A DNA stretch of 64,000 nucleotides from Heterobilharzia americana (lineage: Eukaryota; Platyhelminthes; Trematoda; Strigeidida; Schistosomatidae). Below are positions 13,011-25,599 of the stretch, piece after piece. The position numbers were made by a program, and so were the translations under genes. The notes under the pieces were generated by a model that was not told the origin of the DNA, did no database searches, and was given only the letters and a program-made list of their open reading frames with translations. The DNA lies in assembly GCA_944470555.2 (NCBI GenBank), contig OX104134.1, forward strand, positions 113,020,701 to 113,084,700. The letters are read 5' to 3'. How positions within the stretch are numbered: position 1 is the first letter of the stretch; every line of letters starts with the position of its first letter.

Positions 13011-13559
13011 GTCAGTAGGTTTTATTAGAGCGATGGGAAAGTTGATACGCTTCGAGACAAAATACCTTATCATTTTCACATTACTCCATATTTCGGTAAA
13101 AACTCGATAATAAACTCAGAAATTGGAACTTCTTAAGTCCCTGTCGTAGTAAAACATCTCGGATTCTCAGTCGAAGTGGAAACAAATATTACTATAAAAC
13201 AAAGTTCACCATGCTGTTTTAACTGTAAAAACCAAATAAACAATCCCAAATAATTTTGTCTAGTAAATCTAGTCGAATCAATTATGACTTTTCCAAACAA
13301 TAACACTGAACAGTAATTTTAATGGTCAGCTTATTGAAAACACTAACAGCCTTTTATCCATACAAAATTTACTTTTAAATTATAGTCAACAAATAATAAA
13401 AAGTCAGTCACAACTGCCTGACTATATTGGGCAACTCACAAAGCACTACATTGCTGCCATACCTTGAAAAAATGTGAGGAATGCCAGGAATGCATCGAAA
13501 CTTTGGAAAAATATTCCTGATACACATAGACTACCGTAGATCAGGTAAACGATTGGTTA

Positions 13560-14015
13560 TATACGGACACATTAAATTCTTTTAGCTTCTGTAGGTTTGC
13601 AGCTCCAAATCGAAATCAGTCACCAAACTGACAACAAAAAAGAAATAATGTAGAATGTGGCACAATTGTGTTCTAATCAGATTTGTTGCACTTCACATCA
13701 GCACAGTAAGAAGTCGATATAAGGAAGTACAATAATGTTGCAGATAACAGTAGAAAGATACTGAAAGAAGAAAAAAAAGGATGGAAAGGGTAAGAAGATA
13801 GTATTAAAGATTTGAAGAAGAACAGTATATGGACTTATGGAGACTATTACGACTGATTTTCAGGCCTGTTGCATAGGGTGACTTGTCAACGATCTCTTTT
13901 CCCTGCCTATTAGATCCTACCCAGAAAGCCTACAATTTCCTACACAATTCAGAACAAAGTCAACGATTTCATAAACCTACATTATGCATTTGTTTGACAT
14001 TTGCAAGAATTTCTA
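13560..14015 (-). mobile_element. LINE-B 3'-end fragment
   Basis: On the minus strand, a MKSLTLF start and a following degraded run resemble the LINE-B C-terminus (MKSLTxGLSxVGRC). An AT-rich tail with TC-rich tracts follows. It is short and degraded, and the boundaries are approximate. Confidence 0.45.
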
Positions 14016-14929
14016 TTCAATCGCTACTCGTGTTAATATACTGCACTAGTCTAAACTTGGACTAGAGGTGTATAACATATATCGCTACCACCCTCCTCAG
14101 TAAATCTAAGCACTGCTTAAACTGCCTATCTACTGCACTAAAGTTATGATTTGAACAAAAGTAGATATGGGTGACAGTCATAATACATCTATAAGGTACT
14201 GAACGACTTCGAACTTTTGTTCACCAACTTGGTAATGTTTGCAGTATACCAGTGTCTACAAACGCAAACTATATTCGATATAAATGAACTCAGAAAAGGA
14301 ACTGGGACAACTCGCTCGACACCAAATGAGGCTAAAACTGATTACTGGAATTCTCGTAGATAATGAATGGCTGGAAAGCCAAAGGTTTTCAGAGTGATTA
14401 CTCAGACCTCAGTAAGCGACTATATCACAAAATGATGCTATAGCAGTTACATGATGAATGTACACTTCAAAGTCTGTAGCTCAATGAACAGATGTTGATA
14501 ACATCTTGAAATGCATGTTTATGTTGCGTGAGTCTATGAAGCTGTTATAGTGTATGAAATAACAAACAGTGAAATAAATTGTTTGCGTCCAATTGGGTAA
14601 TCAGTCAAGAATTCAATAACCGAAGTACACGAATAGTTACAGAAGTAAAAAGTAAAATTTATTTTTCAGTTTTAAAGTTCGAAGCTACTTCAGCTGTTTG
14701 AGTACCAAACAGGTTGTTGATGGTTGCAGATTTGTGCAGTGACATCTAAAAACACAAAGGCTATAGGTAGTGCGTGCAGGGAAATCTAAATCGTTTTGAG
14801 TCCCACACTTAGATGTTATACAGCTGTACGTAACACTATTTATTACAAGCTGATTTATAAAGCTTTGTCACCATCTTTTTGTTCACACTTCTGAGTCTAT
14901 ACGAGAGATCGACTTTTAAAACACGTCAT

Positions 14930-16240
14930 ATGTAATAAAATGGGGGTTGCAAATAAATCGAGAATCTCATCTTCTTTGAGAATTACGCATGTGTCGTCAA
15001 CTTACGGAATCAATCAGTTCAGCAACTGAATTTTTAGACAAAGATTTAAAGATTGGTAGTGATGATAAGATGATATCCTTTGATGTGACTTCACTCTCTG
15101 CTTCGATAGACTCAAATCTTGCCAAGGATATGATGGATATTCTTCTAAAGAACAATCAAAGCCTTTCTGATTATACGAAGCTCGCGGTTCCAAACCTAAT
15201 AGAGCTGATCGATTTATGTTTCACAACCTGTTTACAATTCAATGGGGAGATTTACAAACAAACAAAAGGCACACTGATGGGATCGCCAATGCCAGGATTG
15301 ATTGCTGAAGCTGTCACTGGGATCAACAGTCATCCCGCTCTCATCAAGACAAAAATTTGGATCCTGTAAGTTGACGACACAGTCGTAGTTCTCAAAGAAG
15401 AGGAAATAGAAAACACGTTCAAAACAAACAATCAAACATTTGAAGGGATTCACTTCACAAAGGAGAAGGAAACCAACAAAAAATCCTATTCTTAGATGTC
15501 CTCATCAGCAGAACACACATCGGGACTTTATAAATTCAAGTGTACAGGAAAACTCAACACACTGATCAAATTTTGAACTATAACGGCAATCGTCCTAAAG
15601 TCCATAAAAATTTTGTGTACAAACATTCTCAAGAGCCAAAACATATTGCAGCACCGAAGCAATACAGAAAGCCGAAGTAAAAGACCATTACAAAATGTCC
15701 AAAGCCAAAGATTACCTACCCAAATTTACCAAAAAGTGTTTATCAACAGGAAAGAAGACAGGCTAACTGCCTCAAATCACTAGGCGCGTTAAGTTACCCT
15801 GCATCAAACATATCTCAGAAACAGTCAACTGATTGCTTCATCCGTTCGGAATTGGAGTACCCCACAAACCAACGAAATCACTACACAGCATGTTGTACAA
15901 ACCAAAAGAAGACAGGACAAATGTGATCTACACAGTAAACTGCAAAGATTGTTCACAATACCATGTTGGCCAGTCTAGCCGTCGGATTGCTTAGAAAATT
16001 CATAAACACTAACCAGTAATAAAGCGATATGACTCTGCCTCCTTAGTTTCAATGTATCCAGGCAACCAAGATCACAAATTCTACTAGGAGGATGTGAAAA
16101 TCCTCCAGAGAGCAGGTTCAAAAGCTGAAAGAGTTTCTAGAAGCACAGCGTTCAAATGAAATGTCAATCAACAGACATGTGAATATAGATCTAATGTATA
16201 ATCTACTTAGAAAAAGATAAACGGTCATCCGTCAACCAAG
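14930..16240 (+). mobile_element. Degenerate Penelope-like element (plus-strand copy)
   Basis: The RT domain starts near 14989. DDKMISFDVTSLSASIDSNL is the first palm block, and QTKGTLMGSPMPGLIAEAV is the primer-grip side block. At 15367-15369 the tyrosine of the YVDD box is replaced by a TAA stop, so the frame reads IL*VDDTVVVLKEEE. Downstream, after several frameshifts, a GIY-YIG-type nuclease module is recognisable at about 15917-16110. It reads NVIYTVNCKDC then YHVGQSSRRIA, with stops inside. Penelope elements combine exactly these two modules. The copy differs in sequence from the one at 32.75-34.5 kb, so the window holds at least two Penelope subfamilies. Confidence 0.82.
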
Positions 16241-16469
16241 GGAAAACTGACCAAATAAATCATTAATGATGCACAATGTGACAGCAACGAACAGCATAAT
16301 TTCGCGCTAAAAAGATTATCTAACAGTGTGACCGAAAAAAATTAAAGGTTAAAATGTGGTAAAACATCTCTTCCCCCAACTTATAATTAGAAAACACCCA
16401 AGGTTAATAAAAACACTATCTAAACGTTCGTGTAGAAATCCAACATGCACCACATTTTTTATGAAGTTA

Positions 16470-16580
16470 GTTCTGAAGATGCCATCAAGCCTGGTGATGA
16501 AACATTCACGACAAAATATCAAAGTTCTGAGCACACCAAACTACCATCATCCTCATCCCAAGCTACAAATCGTTTTCATC
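16470..16580 (+). repeat. Penelope-type 3' tail with ribozyme-like motif
   Basis: Downstream of the plus-strand Penelope copy, a CTGAAGATGCC stretch is followed 13 bases later by GATGAAAC. A CATCATCCTCATCCCAAGC tail then follows. A very similar tail occurs alone at about 50085-50170. The paired CTGANGA and GAAAC signatures resemble a hammerhead core. The pairing here is imperfect, so function is doubtful. Confidence 0.45.
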
Positions 16581-18144
16581 ATTTGAAAGTCGTTGAACAA
16601 CCTAAACTGAAAAAGTCGATACTTTAGCCTTCAATTTAAATAGTTACCACCTCTAGACAAAACTTTATGAGTATTCTGTATAACTAGCATGTCGGTATAT
16701 CTCACAAACCATAATTTATGCGTTCCTAATTTCACTACCTCCAGTGACTAAATTAGTTAGACGATTTAACACAGTTAGTTATTCAATAACCATGAGAAGT
16801 TTATATCTCACTTTATTTTATATACAGACCATCATGTTTAGCCGCAACTACTTGTTCAATTCTCCTTATCAGACTGACCTCGTGAAAAGCGACTGTCTAG
16901 ATGTTTATGTAGGTTACTAGGTGATATATCGTTATGGCGTTCATAAAACAAACATTTTCATTATGGGATTTATTATGGCATTTAGGCACTAAATCCAAAA
17001 CAAATACTTGGTCAACATGCATTGTAAACTAAAAAACAAAGCCTTGAAGATCACACTGAAAGTAAGATAAACGTCGTAAAACGATCAATAAACAAGATGG
17101 AATGTTGACAAAAACCATGAGTGGAAAATCTTTACGAAATGTTGGAGACATAATTTTTTCATAAGGTAGAGGTTAAGACTCATAAATTGATCAATCATCA
17201 GTGTTTTGAACAAAGATGATGAACACTCAGAAGTGAATAGTATAGCCAGTGAAAGCGAACGTATTATTGTTATGATTCTGAATATGACCAATTACTTCGC
17301 GATTTAAGTTGCTTATCAGAAAGATTAAAAAGTATTTAGCATAAGTCACGTAGACAAACAAAAATGGAATTGACTCCAAGAAAAAAAATCAAGTTTATTA
17401 TTAAAAACATGATTTACATCAACAAATTAAATACACGTGGAAAAACGGTTGATGAACTTTTTAAAAAGGCAATAAATGTGAACAAACGAAGTCAATAAAT
17501 TTCACTAGTTTCGTAAAAATTCATCATCTGCAGTATAATGTTGCAATGTGGCCAGGTACGCGATTTCGTCAAGTTCCATTTAATTTCTATGTTCATTTGT
17601 TGATCTACTCTACAGTAAATAATCTACACAATCGATAATTCCTACCAGATTTTGAGAGGTTATCATGCGTCAGTGAGCAAGACGACAAAAAGTACAATCA
17701 GTTTGAACACCTTGTTTTAAGGTATTGAATGATTAAAAAAATAGGGAAGACTGACAAAAAAGTTAAAATAAAAACACCAAATAAAAAACCTGATAAGCTA
17801 AAACTATTATCCTTGTTCGCTGATATCAGGTAGTACATTATTATAAAACTGTTTGTCAGACGATGTTATTCGAAACAACGGAAGTACGCTACTTAATAGT
17901 TTCAAAGAGAAAGTAGAGCTACTGACCCCTCCTTATAAGCATGCTAAGTGCAGTTCTTATGTATCGAGTGGACTAATTAACTAGTTTATTGTCTATCCTA
18001 TGTGGAACAAGAGAAATTTTAAAAGAAACTATTGAAAAAGAATACAAATGACCAGGAACTTCCTTAGATTTCGATGAAAAATAAACAACGAATAGATTAC
18101 CGATTCCGAACTAACATTTTCTATATAGTCTTTTCAGAAGTGTG

Positions 18145-18325
18145 AGAGAGACATTCTCAGTCACCTTGTGTATATTTGTGCAGTAGGTAATGAGCCACAC
18201 ACATTGTGTGAGGGCTACTCTGGTACAATCAGGCTGCCCAAACTTCGGTAGGTGGAGCGGTATTCCAACCCGTGACTCATTGGTTGAAGGTCAACTCCCT
18301 AAGCCATCTAGCCACAGCCCCACCT
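18145..18325 (-). mobile_element. tRNA-derived SINE (family A)
   Basis: On the minus strand the tRNA-like head has an A-box-like TAGATGGCTTAGGG and a B-box-like GGGTTGGAATACC. The body contains TACCGAAGTTTGGGCAGCC and then a GTGTGGCTCATTACC stretch. The same body recurs at 19.7, 20.7 and 46.2 kb, all in minus orientation. Confidence 0.75.
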
Positions 18326-19678
18326 CTTCTGAAAATGCAAATGAGAATGTTCCATTTGACTTTTAACTAATAACTGGCTAACTGAAGTTTTACTAACTAT
18401 TCCAAATTGCCTCAATAGCTAGCTGCACTCTCACAGATTTATTTAACTTGGTCAAGTAAGTAAGTGGTATACAAGTGTCTGATCAATGACCAATGTTTAA
18501 CAAGTCTCAGTGATCTAACTTATTTTAAACCATATAACAGCAGATTTGAGTATTGCTTTAAAAAGTGAATTAACTTTAACATCAATATTGCTGTCAAAAT
18601 TTCGTTAACCTATCACAACTAGACTGGATTTTCAACTAAAAAACTTTAGAATCAGTTAGCGATTTGCATGGAAATCGTCTACCTCAACCAAAAACGTGCG
18701 CAAATCTTATCAAAAATCATACTACATAAACTTCTTCGAACATACACTTTCCCCTTTACAATACACCGCTTATCCATTATCTGAAGTATAAGTAAACCAC
18801 ATAAAATCATATTTTATAACCAAGTTGCCATAGCAAATAGAATGGCAACCTAACGCATTTGTCGACAAGAACATGTTAGCTGCCCTGGAGCCTTCACCTC
18901 ATCTCTGATTGACTGGCTGACTGATGAATAAGTTATATTTGTATCGTCTAAGTAGCATCTTTGCAAGAAAATAAAAGCTTATTCTAAAGTAGTATACCAG
19001 TATATACAACTCAGTGAGTTTGACACAAGTTTTGATTTTTATTACTCATTCACTTGGATTTTGATTACAGTCAACATTTAAATGTAGGCATCACAGTTTA
19101 CATTAAATATATATTTAGTCTCATTACACGGTCATTCATTTAATTAGTCAACAATGAAGCATTGTAGCATACCACATGATACGATTATACCTGCTATTTT
19201 TTAAAATTATTTTAACGTAAATTCGTTGAAGCAGGTACACCGAAGAATGCACTACACTGCTTTCTCGGTGTTTTTCTCCACGCATATACCCCTTTTGCGA
19301 AAGTTGAAGAATTTGCAAATGATACTAAAACAGTCATTACGTATCAATATTGAACCTAGCACTACTGCGTAACACTTCAAGTTGTCACACCGAACATCAG
19401 CACATCAAGATACCAGGTAACAAAACGAAGGGCGAAGAAATGTAAACAATATAACCAAAATTTGTAGAAAACTATATGAGAAAACGTTGCCAGAAATACC
19501 AAAATATCATGTGCCAGTTAATAAGGTAAAACATGGATGTAACTATACCAGCGTAAACGCTCTTGATCCATATCGCTTTAAGTCTACAACCTGGAAGTTT
19601 AAATTTTTTGTGCATAGTTCACGGCAACAGTCAGGGGCTATATGAACTGAAGCTATTTTCGGTCTGATGAATACTAAA

Positions 19679-19852
19679 TCGAAATGCACTCAGCAGCCTT
19701 GTGCACATTTGTGCAATGGACAATGAGTCACACCGATTGTGTTAGAGCTAGTGATGCTACCTGGCAGCCCAAACTTCGGTAGGTGGAGTAGGACTCGAAC
19801 CCGCGACCCGCCGATCGAAAGTCATCGCCCTAAGCCTATGAGCCACAGAACC
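19679..19852 (-). mobile_element. tRNA-derived SINE (family A)
   Basis: Same family as the copy at 18.1 kb. The B-box is well kept (CGGGTTCGAGTCC) and the A-box region reads TCATAGGCTTAGGG. The 3' end reads CTGAGTGCATTTCGAT, shared with the other family A copies. Confidence 0.78.
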
Positions 19853-20225
19853 ATAATGCTAAATACTAAAGCCTGAGCATAGGTTTCTTATAGCATTTAT
19901 ATTTCAACTTGAATACTTTGTTTGAAAAATACTAAGAGTACGAGTGAAGATGTCTTGAAGTTATTGGTATGAATTATACATTTATCAGCCAACAATTTGT
20001 GCACTTAAATATTGTCGGTACAACTAAGTGTTTCAGCCCTACACTAAAAAGTCAGGTATTGGTATCAAGTCTAACGTCGTAGGCGTAGATCAAAGTCTGT
20101 CAGGTAGGCCCGTAATTTTGTAATGAGTGGCATTTACTTTTTATTGCTACTTGCTGTCTCACTTGATTCTAACAATTGGAAAGGAAATCAACAAAAATTC
20201 CAGGCCAAACAACTAATACACTAAC

Positions 20226-20528
20226 CTGGAGTAAAAATAATACACCTTTGTATATATTATCGTAAATAATATCCTTGAGCTGTTCAATTTCTTGATTTGT
20301 AAAATGTTTTCCATTGATAATTTTCATTTGTTTCAGGAATGTACTCTTTCCACTTTCACCTGTTCCCAGCAACAAGATCATTTGTCGTCGGCGAAGACGA
20401 CTTTTATCCTTTTTTAATTCTTTTTCTATTTCCTTGTTACGTTTTCGCTGCCACCTTACTATTTCTTCATTGTCAACCGACTCTTTTGAATATGCACAAC
20501 ATGTGAGTAAGGATAAAGCCTCGGACAT
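20226..20528 (-). CDS. G-protein alpha subunit G12/13 class, exon 1 (start, P-loop)
   Basis: First coding exon, 303 bases, residues 1-101. ATG is at 20528-20526, and an in-frame TAG lies only two codons upstream (20534-20532), which fixes the start. The N-terminus has an adjacent cysteine pair (TCC at residues 9-11), a likely palmitoylation site. A highly charged helix (about 20-48) would contact G-beta-gamma. The P-loop GTGESGKS is at residues 55-62, followed by TFLKQMKIINGKHF. The second P-loop residue is Thr; vertebrate G13 as I recall it has Ala. The exon closes with IYDNIYKGVLFLLQ, corresponding to the IYxNxxKGxxxLxD stretch of G12/13. The donor is CAG|GTTAGT at 20225 in phase 0. Joining to exon 2 gives KGVLFLLQ-ARESLNIPWG, with the family's exact spacing. 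The upstream AG (TTTTCCAATAG) could be a 5' UTR splice acceptor. A SINE lies 156 bases upstream. Confidence 0.93.
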
Positions 20529-20683
20529 TTCCTATTGGAAAAAGCCATCAAAATATTCAAATTCTAAAAAACATAGATTGTTAGAAAGACAGGCTGACAT
20601 TAAAATGAAATATCCTGAGAAAGTGTAATAAAAGCTAGTGGATAATATTCAAAAATTGGTACTCTTGAGCTTGGGAGAAAAAA

Positions 20684-20856
20684 TCGAAATGCAGTTAGCA
20701 ACTTTATACACATTCGTGCAGTAGACAGTGAGCTGTACGACTTATGTGAGGGCTAATGATACTACAAGACAGTCCAGGCATTGATAGGTGGAGCTATATT
20801 CGAACCCGTGACCTACTGGTTGAATGTCAACTAATAAGTCACTGCTTGTGCCTCAG
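20684..20856 (-). mobile_element. tRNA-derived SINE (family A), next to G-alpha start
   Basis: Same family and orientation as the copies at 18.1 and 19.7 kb. The B-box-like GGGTTCGAATATAGC and the body with ACTGTCTTGTAGTATCATTAG are visible on the minus strand. It lies immediately upstream of G-alpha exon 1, so it may be within the 5' UTR or promoter of that gene. Confidence 0.7.
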
Positions 20857-22034
20857 TATTACCTATTTTACTATGAGCTTCACGTATAAGTCATCACTTG
20901 AATTATTCCCTTGATTATGAACATCCATGAATCAAGAAGACAAACTGGTGAAAAAGAATCTATAATATTCCAAACAGTACACAGTTTAAACTAGTTTTTT
21001 TCACCGGAAGTTTCATTTCACCTACCAAAGTAACTTAGTCGTTTCCTGCATATCTTTTTGTTTAAGATCCACGATTAATTGCATTTTGCATGTACAGAAT
21101 TCGGTTCGGTACAATTTTAAGCAATATTCTTATCCACAACTGCTTGTATGTATTTGTATATTTAGTTTCAGCTCCTATGACATATATTCAAGACGAATCA
21201 TATAGTGAGATGATCCAGTTAACTGAATCGTAAACACAACTAAGCTGACAAAAGAAACAAGACAATTACACAGGGTCACCTTAATTGCAAAATAGGGGAG
21301 CTTAAAAGATAGTTATCAAAGACCATAATTCCCCTCTTATCTAAGACAAAACAGTCATATGGAATAAAGTAATCTCCAAAGAGCTATAAGGTTTGCTTCC
21401 AACAGATACCATCTAAGTTGATATGATGGTTGGCCTCGCATATCATAATTACCCAACAAGCTATTTTGGCCTACTCGAAGTCCAACCAAGTCAGAAAAAG
21501 ATTTCGGAAAGCAGTTGCAGTTACAAAGTAAAGATATGACAACGTGGTGCAAGCCTAACGGTTAAGCCGTTTTGTTAGCTATACGGAGTGTTTTTCTCAC
21601 AAAAATCCATATTTCAGGGCAGCCCTATCAAGACATATCCGAATGAAAAGTATGAAAAAGTTAACAGTAAAAGTAACTCGCAAACTTTTGGTATTGGCGG
21701 TCACCATGACAGAGTTAAGTCTAAATCAAAGCTCCGGGAAAGGTCGTAAACGGTCTCCAGATGTCCCTGTGTGAAACCATTCCAATTTCACTTTTAGATA
21801 AATCATGAAAGTGTTAACTTCTGTCATTTTATGTAATCAAGATCTCCCAAGCATCTGCTAGCCTAAAACGATAAACAAAACTCATCTAGTCATCAACTAC
21901 CTTTTCTACCTTTACACTCCCATTCATCAACTACCTATGCTACCATTATTTCATCTATTACATTCTTCTACACTTTTCAACTTGTGGCCTTTGCTAACGA
22001 TCTAAGCTAGCAAAACCCTATTCCTAATTTACTA

Positions 22035-22900
22035 CACTGACGCTGCCAACTTATTACTGGAGCTTTGAATGTTAAAACTCTGTGCCAAAGGTGAAGAACT
22101 TCACCAACCAAAACTCTACAATCTCCAAAACTAGAAGTACGCTATGCTTTCAGGAGACATACATGACCAAAGTATGGTTATTTAACTTGACCAACGTAAA
22201 TGAGATGAATTCGTGAATGATACCTTAAGAGTTTTCGGTGATTTGTCTGAACTCATTAGTATAGAGAAAGCAGTAGATCTCAGAGCATAAAACGCAATGA
22301 TTGTTTAGAATCGAGTTGATAGTCATTAATGTGTTTTCTGGTTGGGTGAACCAGCGAGGAAGCATCAATGCCTGTTTATAGTTTCCGTTTACCCTAATAC
22401 TGATTGCAACTGAGATCATGTTGAGAATGCATCCTACCAACAGCTGATAATTTCACGACTCAAATCGAAACCTACAAATAGTTATACTAGCAGGTAACTT
22501 TAACGCTCAAGTACGGTAAGCGAACCAATCGAAAAGACATTTGGGGAATACCTACAGAGACACATACTGACGGACAGTCAATGTCTTCTCCAAGTTTCTA
22601 CTGGCAATCACTCCAAATACAAGGAAAAAAACTGTCACTTGGCGTTTCACCGAAAATACCGATCGGTGTACACATCGTATTGCCACAAGCTACCAGTTGG
22701 AGAGGATTTGTAGAAGATGGTAGCTCTTTCTGAGTGCCTGGTTGGATCGCAATCAAAAAATAGTCTAAGTACGTGCACCTGTATCGCAAAGCATTCATGG
22801 AAGCTTGCGTGTTCAGTCGGAAAAAAGGACATGAAATACGTATTGTTCGTGGCTCGGCGTTTCTGAAAAATCGTAGTGATTCTCAAACCGACTAAGCTAA
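22035..22900 (+). mobile_element. LINE-B fragment, endonuclease domain
   Basis: In plus orientation the translation begins LGALNVKTLCQRGEEL, the typical IGAFNVRTLxxxGQ start of the apurinic-type endonuclease. VSVYPNTDCN (motif SAYAPTD) follows, then VSTGNHSKYKEKNCHLAFHR, corresponding to the STNFxHxxRRxxTWRxP region. Stops and frameshifts interrupt it, and it is truncated before the RT domain. Confidence 0.65.
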
Positions 22901-23752
22901 AAGTAATATCCAGTTTTTTACCAGAAAAAAGTGTATAGTTACTGACCTACAAGTAAACAGTACTAAATAGCAGTAGATTCATGCAACCTTACTCAAGCCG
23001 ATAAGTTCGGCTGTCTTTGAGCAGCAAGTTTAGCTTAAATTTAGTCTATCTAGTAGTATTCGTTATGATCAGGAACGGTACAGCATGGCCAACAATGAAA
23101 AAGAGGATCGGTCTCATGTAGTACATGGCATTTAATTATTCAGGCTTATAAAATGGACTGCAACAGAAAAAACGATGGTCAAAGTGACTTGTCGAGAAAT
23201 CTAGGTCTCTGATAACCTCACGATAAACAGGTGAGATTAAAAAATTATATAGAGGAAAAGTGAATGAACAGGTTAATATATCATCTACATTAGTGTTTGT
23301 CCTATCAGTTATAAACGGGGTCCAGTCAAGACACTCTTCAACAAAATTATTGCTCAAAAGACAAACTGAAATATCGCAGAGAAGGGCCTTAAGAAGAATA
23401 GGTACTTTAACAATTTGATTATGAAGCATGAAAAGTAATATAGACTTAAAAATCCAAACATCTGATTGTTAAGAAAAAAAGTTTTTACGATTTCACTATT
23501 CAAGAAAGCTGAGAGAGAAATATCTCAATTTATTCATAAGAAAAACAAAATCCTGAATATTTCTGTTGAAAAACAAAACAACAGTCACAGTAGGAATAAT
23601 CTTTCTGACGAATTCATTTCTATAGCTGTATATTTGCAAGTGCATAATCTAAAGGTGGAAAGTATCGGACGAATCCCCCGTTAAAAACATGAAAAACAAG
23701 TCTGGAAAGGAAGTGAGGAAATAATACGTGACATGAACAGTGTAGAGATTTT

Positions 23753-24301
23753 TTAAAAGTTGCCGGCTGCAAAACTTAAAATGATAAAAGGATTGTCTGG
23801 TTGGCAAACATTTTCCAGAAAATATCCAAACAAAAAACAGATGCAGAGCGACATATTTTCAAGGCCACGGTAGAGAAATACTTCTGCATCTACTTGAAAC
23901 TTGAATCTGCAGACTACCGGTGATTTGGCTGCATACGCGTATCTCATCTCTATTCCATTTGGACGATTTGGTCTTTTTATTAAGAAAATTGGCTGGAGTT
24001 TCAAATGAAACCTGGAGATAGAACAGGAGATTGTCTTGTTTCTAGCTCTTAACAAACAAAACGGCTGGTGTTGGCAAGCATATGTAGTAAGTGAATGCAT
24101 ATAACAGCCAATGTACTCTGTTACATAGGAGCAAGTAGAATTATAAACAAAAATCGATAATGCCCAGTGAGTCAAACTGTCCTTCACACAATAATGAATC
24201 AGCTGCAAGTACGAGAAAATGATTCGAAGACTTATAGCACATAATGTCCTTGTAAGTGACTTTGACGGGCGTTTCTTTAGATTATCAAACGGTGATGACA
24301 C
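23753..24301 (-). other. Unassigned 182-codon open frame
   Basis: An ATG-started frame of 182 codons on the minus strand, the longest open frame outside recognisable elements. It has no domain I recognise and no clear coding pattern. The translation is rich in Cys, Ser, Phe and Tyr, as AT-rich chance frames are. Conceptual start residues are MSSPFDNLKKRPSKSL. It may be chance, or the opposite strand of an unrecognised repeat. I do not propose a function. Confidence 0.12.
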
Positions 24302-25599
24302 CTATGAATTCAGGGTTTAACAGGGTTTCGTCACAGATAAATGAGGTTGGTCTGTAAGCTCTTCCTTCGAATTCTGGTCTGTAAGTCGGAGTCACTAACC
24401 ATTTTGTAACAGAACGATGGAAAGTTCGCAGCCCGTTCTTTACAGTAACATTAGTGCATGCCATCGTGATCGTTTAAGAGACAGAATATATAAGATTTAT
24501 TTTCTTGTTTAAAGATACCCAGCCATAAGTTTAAAATGGATATCATAAGGATAGATCGTCGAACAGAACTGTCGTCTTTTTTGAAGCCTAATATCAAGAA
24601 GACTAAGCAAAAATTGACTGGATTTCCATTATACAACTTGATTTAGGACAAACTATTACTGAATCTCTGAAGGTTTGCCAAGTGCAAGTTCTCAATATAT
24701 ACAACGGAGGTGTCTATGACGGTATTTTGCCTTCTTTGATTTTGTAAAGTAAATGGCTGTTTTCCAGACTAATTATACAGAGGTCAATAAGAAATTAACT
24801 GAGGAACGATCTCATTACTAAACCATCAGTTTTTCTATGATTTCGTTATTAAACACCAACTAGCGTCAAACGCACATTTGTTCTGCCAAGTAGTGCTTTG
24901 GTAGACCAAAATCTAGATTCTCGTATAGCATGAAATGTTACCTTTTGTGAAAGGTCTGAAAAAAATGACAGAATGCTCAATGAAATCATTCTTCTTCCCA
25001 ATAGATTAACAAACACACACTTGATCGAGTAAACTCGAGCCCAGAGACTTTTAAAAAAGGTTTATAAGTTTAATGACCTTTCACGTCATTTTGTGACCAT
25101 GTTTTGGGGAATTCGCTATATAATATATAACGTAATATTGGATAAAAATGAATGGCAGACAAAGAATTCAGGGAAAAAACTGCCTCACTGCTAAGCTGGT
25201 GTCAGTTTACAAGTGCGTACTCAGTAATTTAGTATACGGGAGATTAATACTCTGGCACCACAACCTTCAGACATACTTACCAAGCAAGTCAGCCGGTATC
25301 AAGATAGGACCTGGCAATACTGAGTAAACGAGTTGAAATATCTTATATCAAGACGTAAGAAAGCAAGATGAACATAGGAATAGCGACAAAAAATGTAGTC
25401 GAAATCAGTAGAAAGTTGTAAGAATAGAGGAGGAGGAGACAAAGCAACAGTAATATGATTAATAAGATGAGTGGATACAACTGCTAATAAATGTAAAGAA
25501 TGGATTCCAACAACTTTAGTAAGAAATAGAGTACATATTTAAAGTGCGATAAATAGATACCTGCAAGAAACTGGATGCCGAAAAGTATCCATCCATTCT

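Larger units (their letters stand above)
7399..20225 (-). other. G-alpha intron 1 (12.8 kb, transposon-filled)
   Basis: The intron lies between the GT donor of exon 1 (20225-20224) and the AG acceptor of exon 2 (7400-7399). It contains a TA repeat, a 107-bp near-palindrome, LINE-B copies, two Penelope-like copies and two of the tRNA-SINEs. I see no extra G-alpha exon, and none is needed because the two exons join in phase and align without a gap to G12/13 proteins. The stretches 7400-9300, 16600-18140 and 18330-19670 hold nothing I can identify. The small frames there look like chance. Confidence 0.8.
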
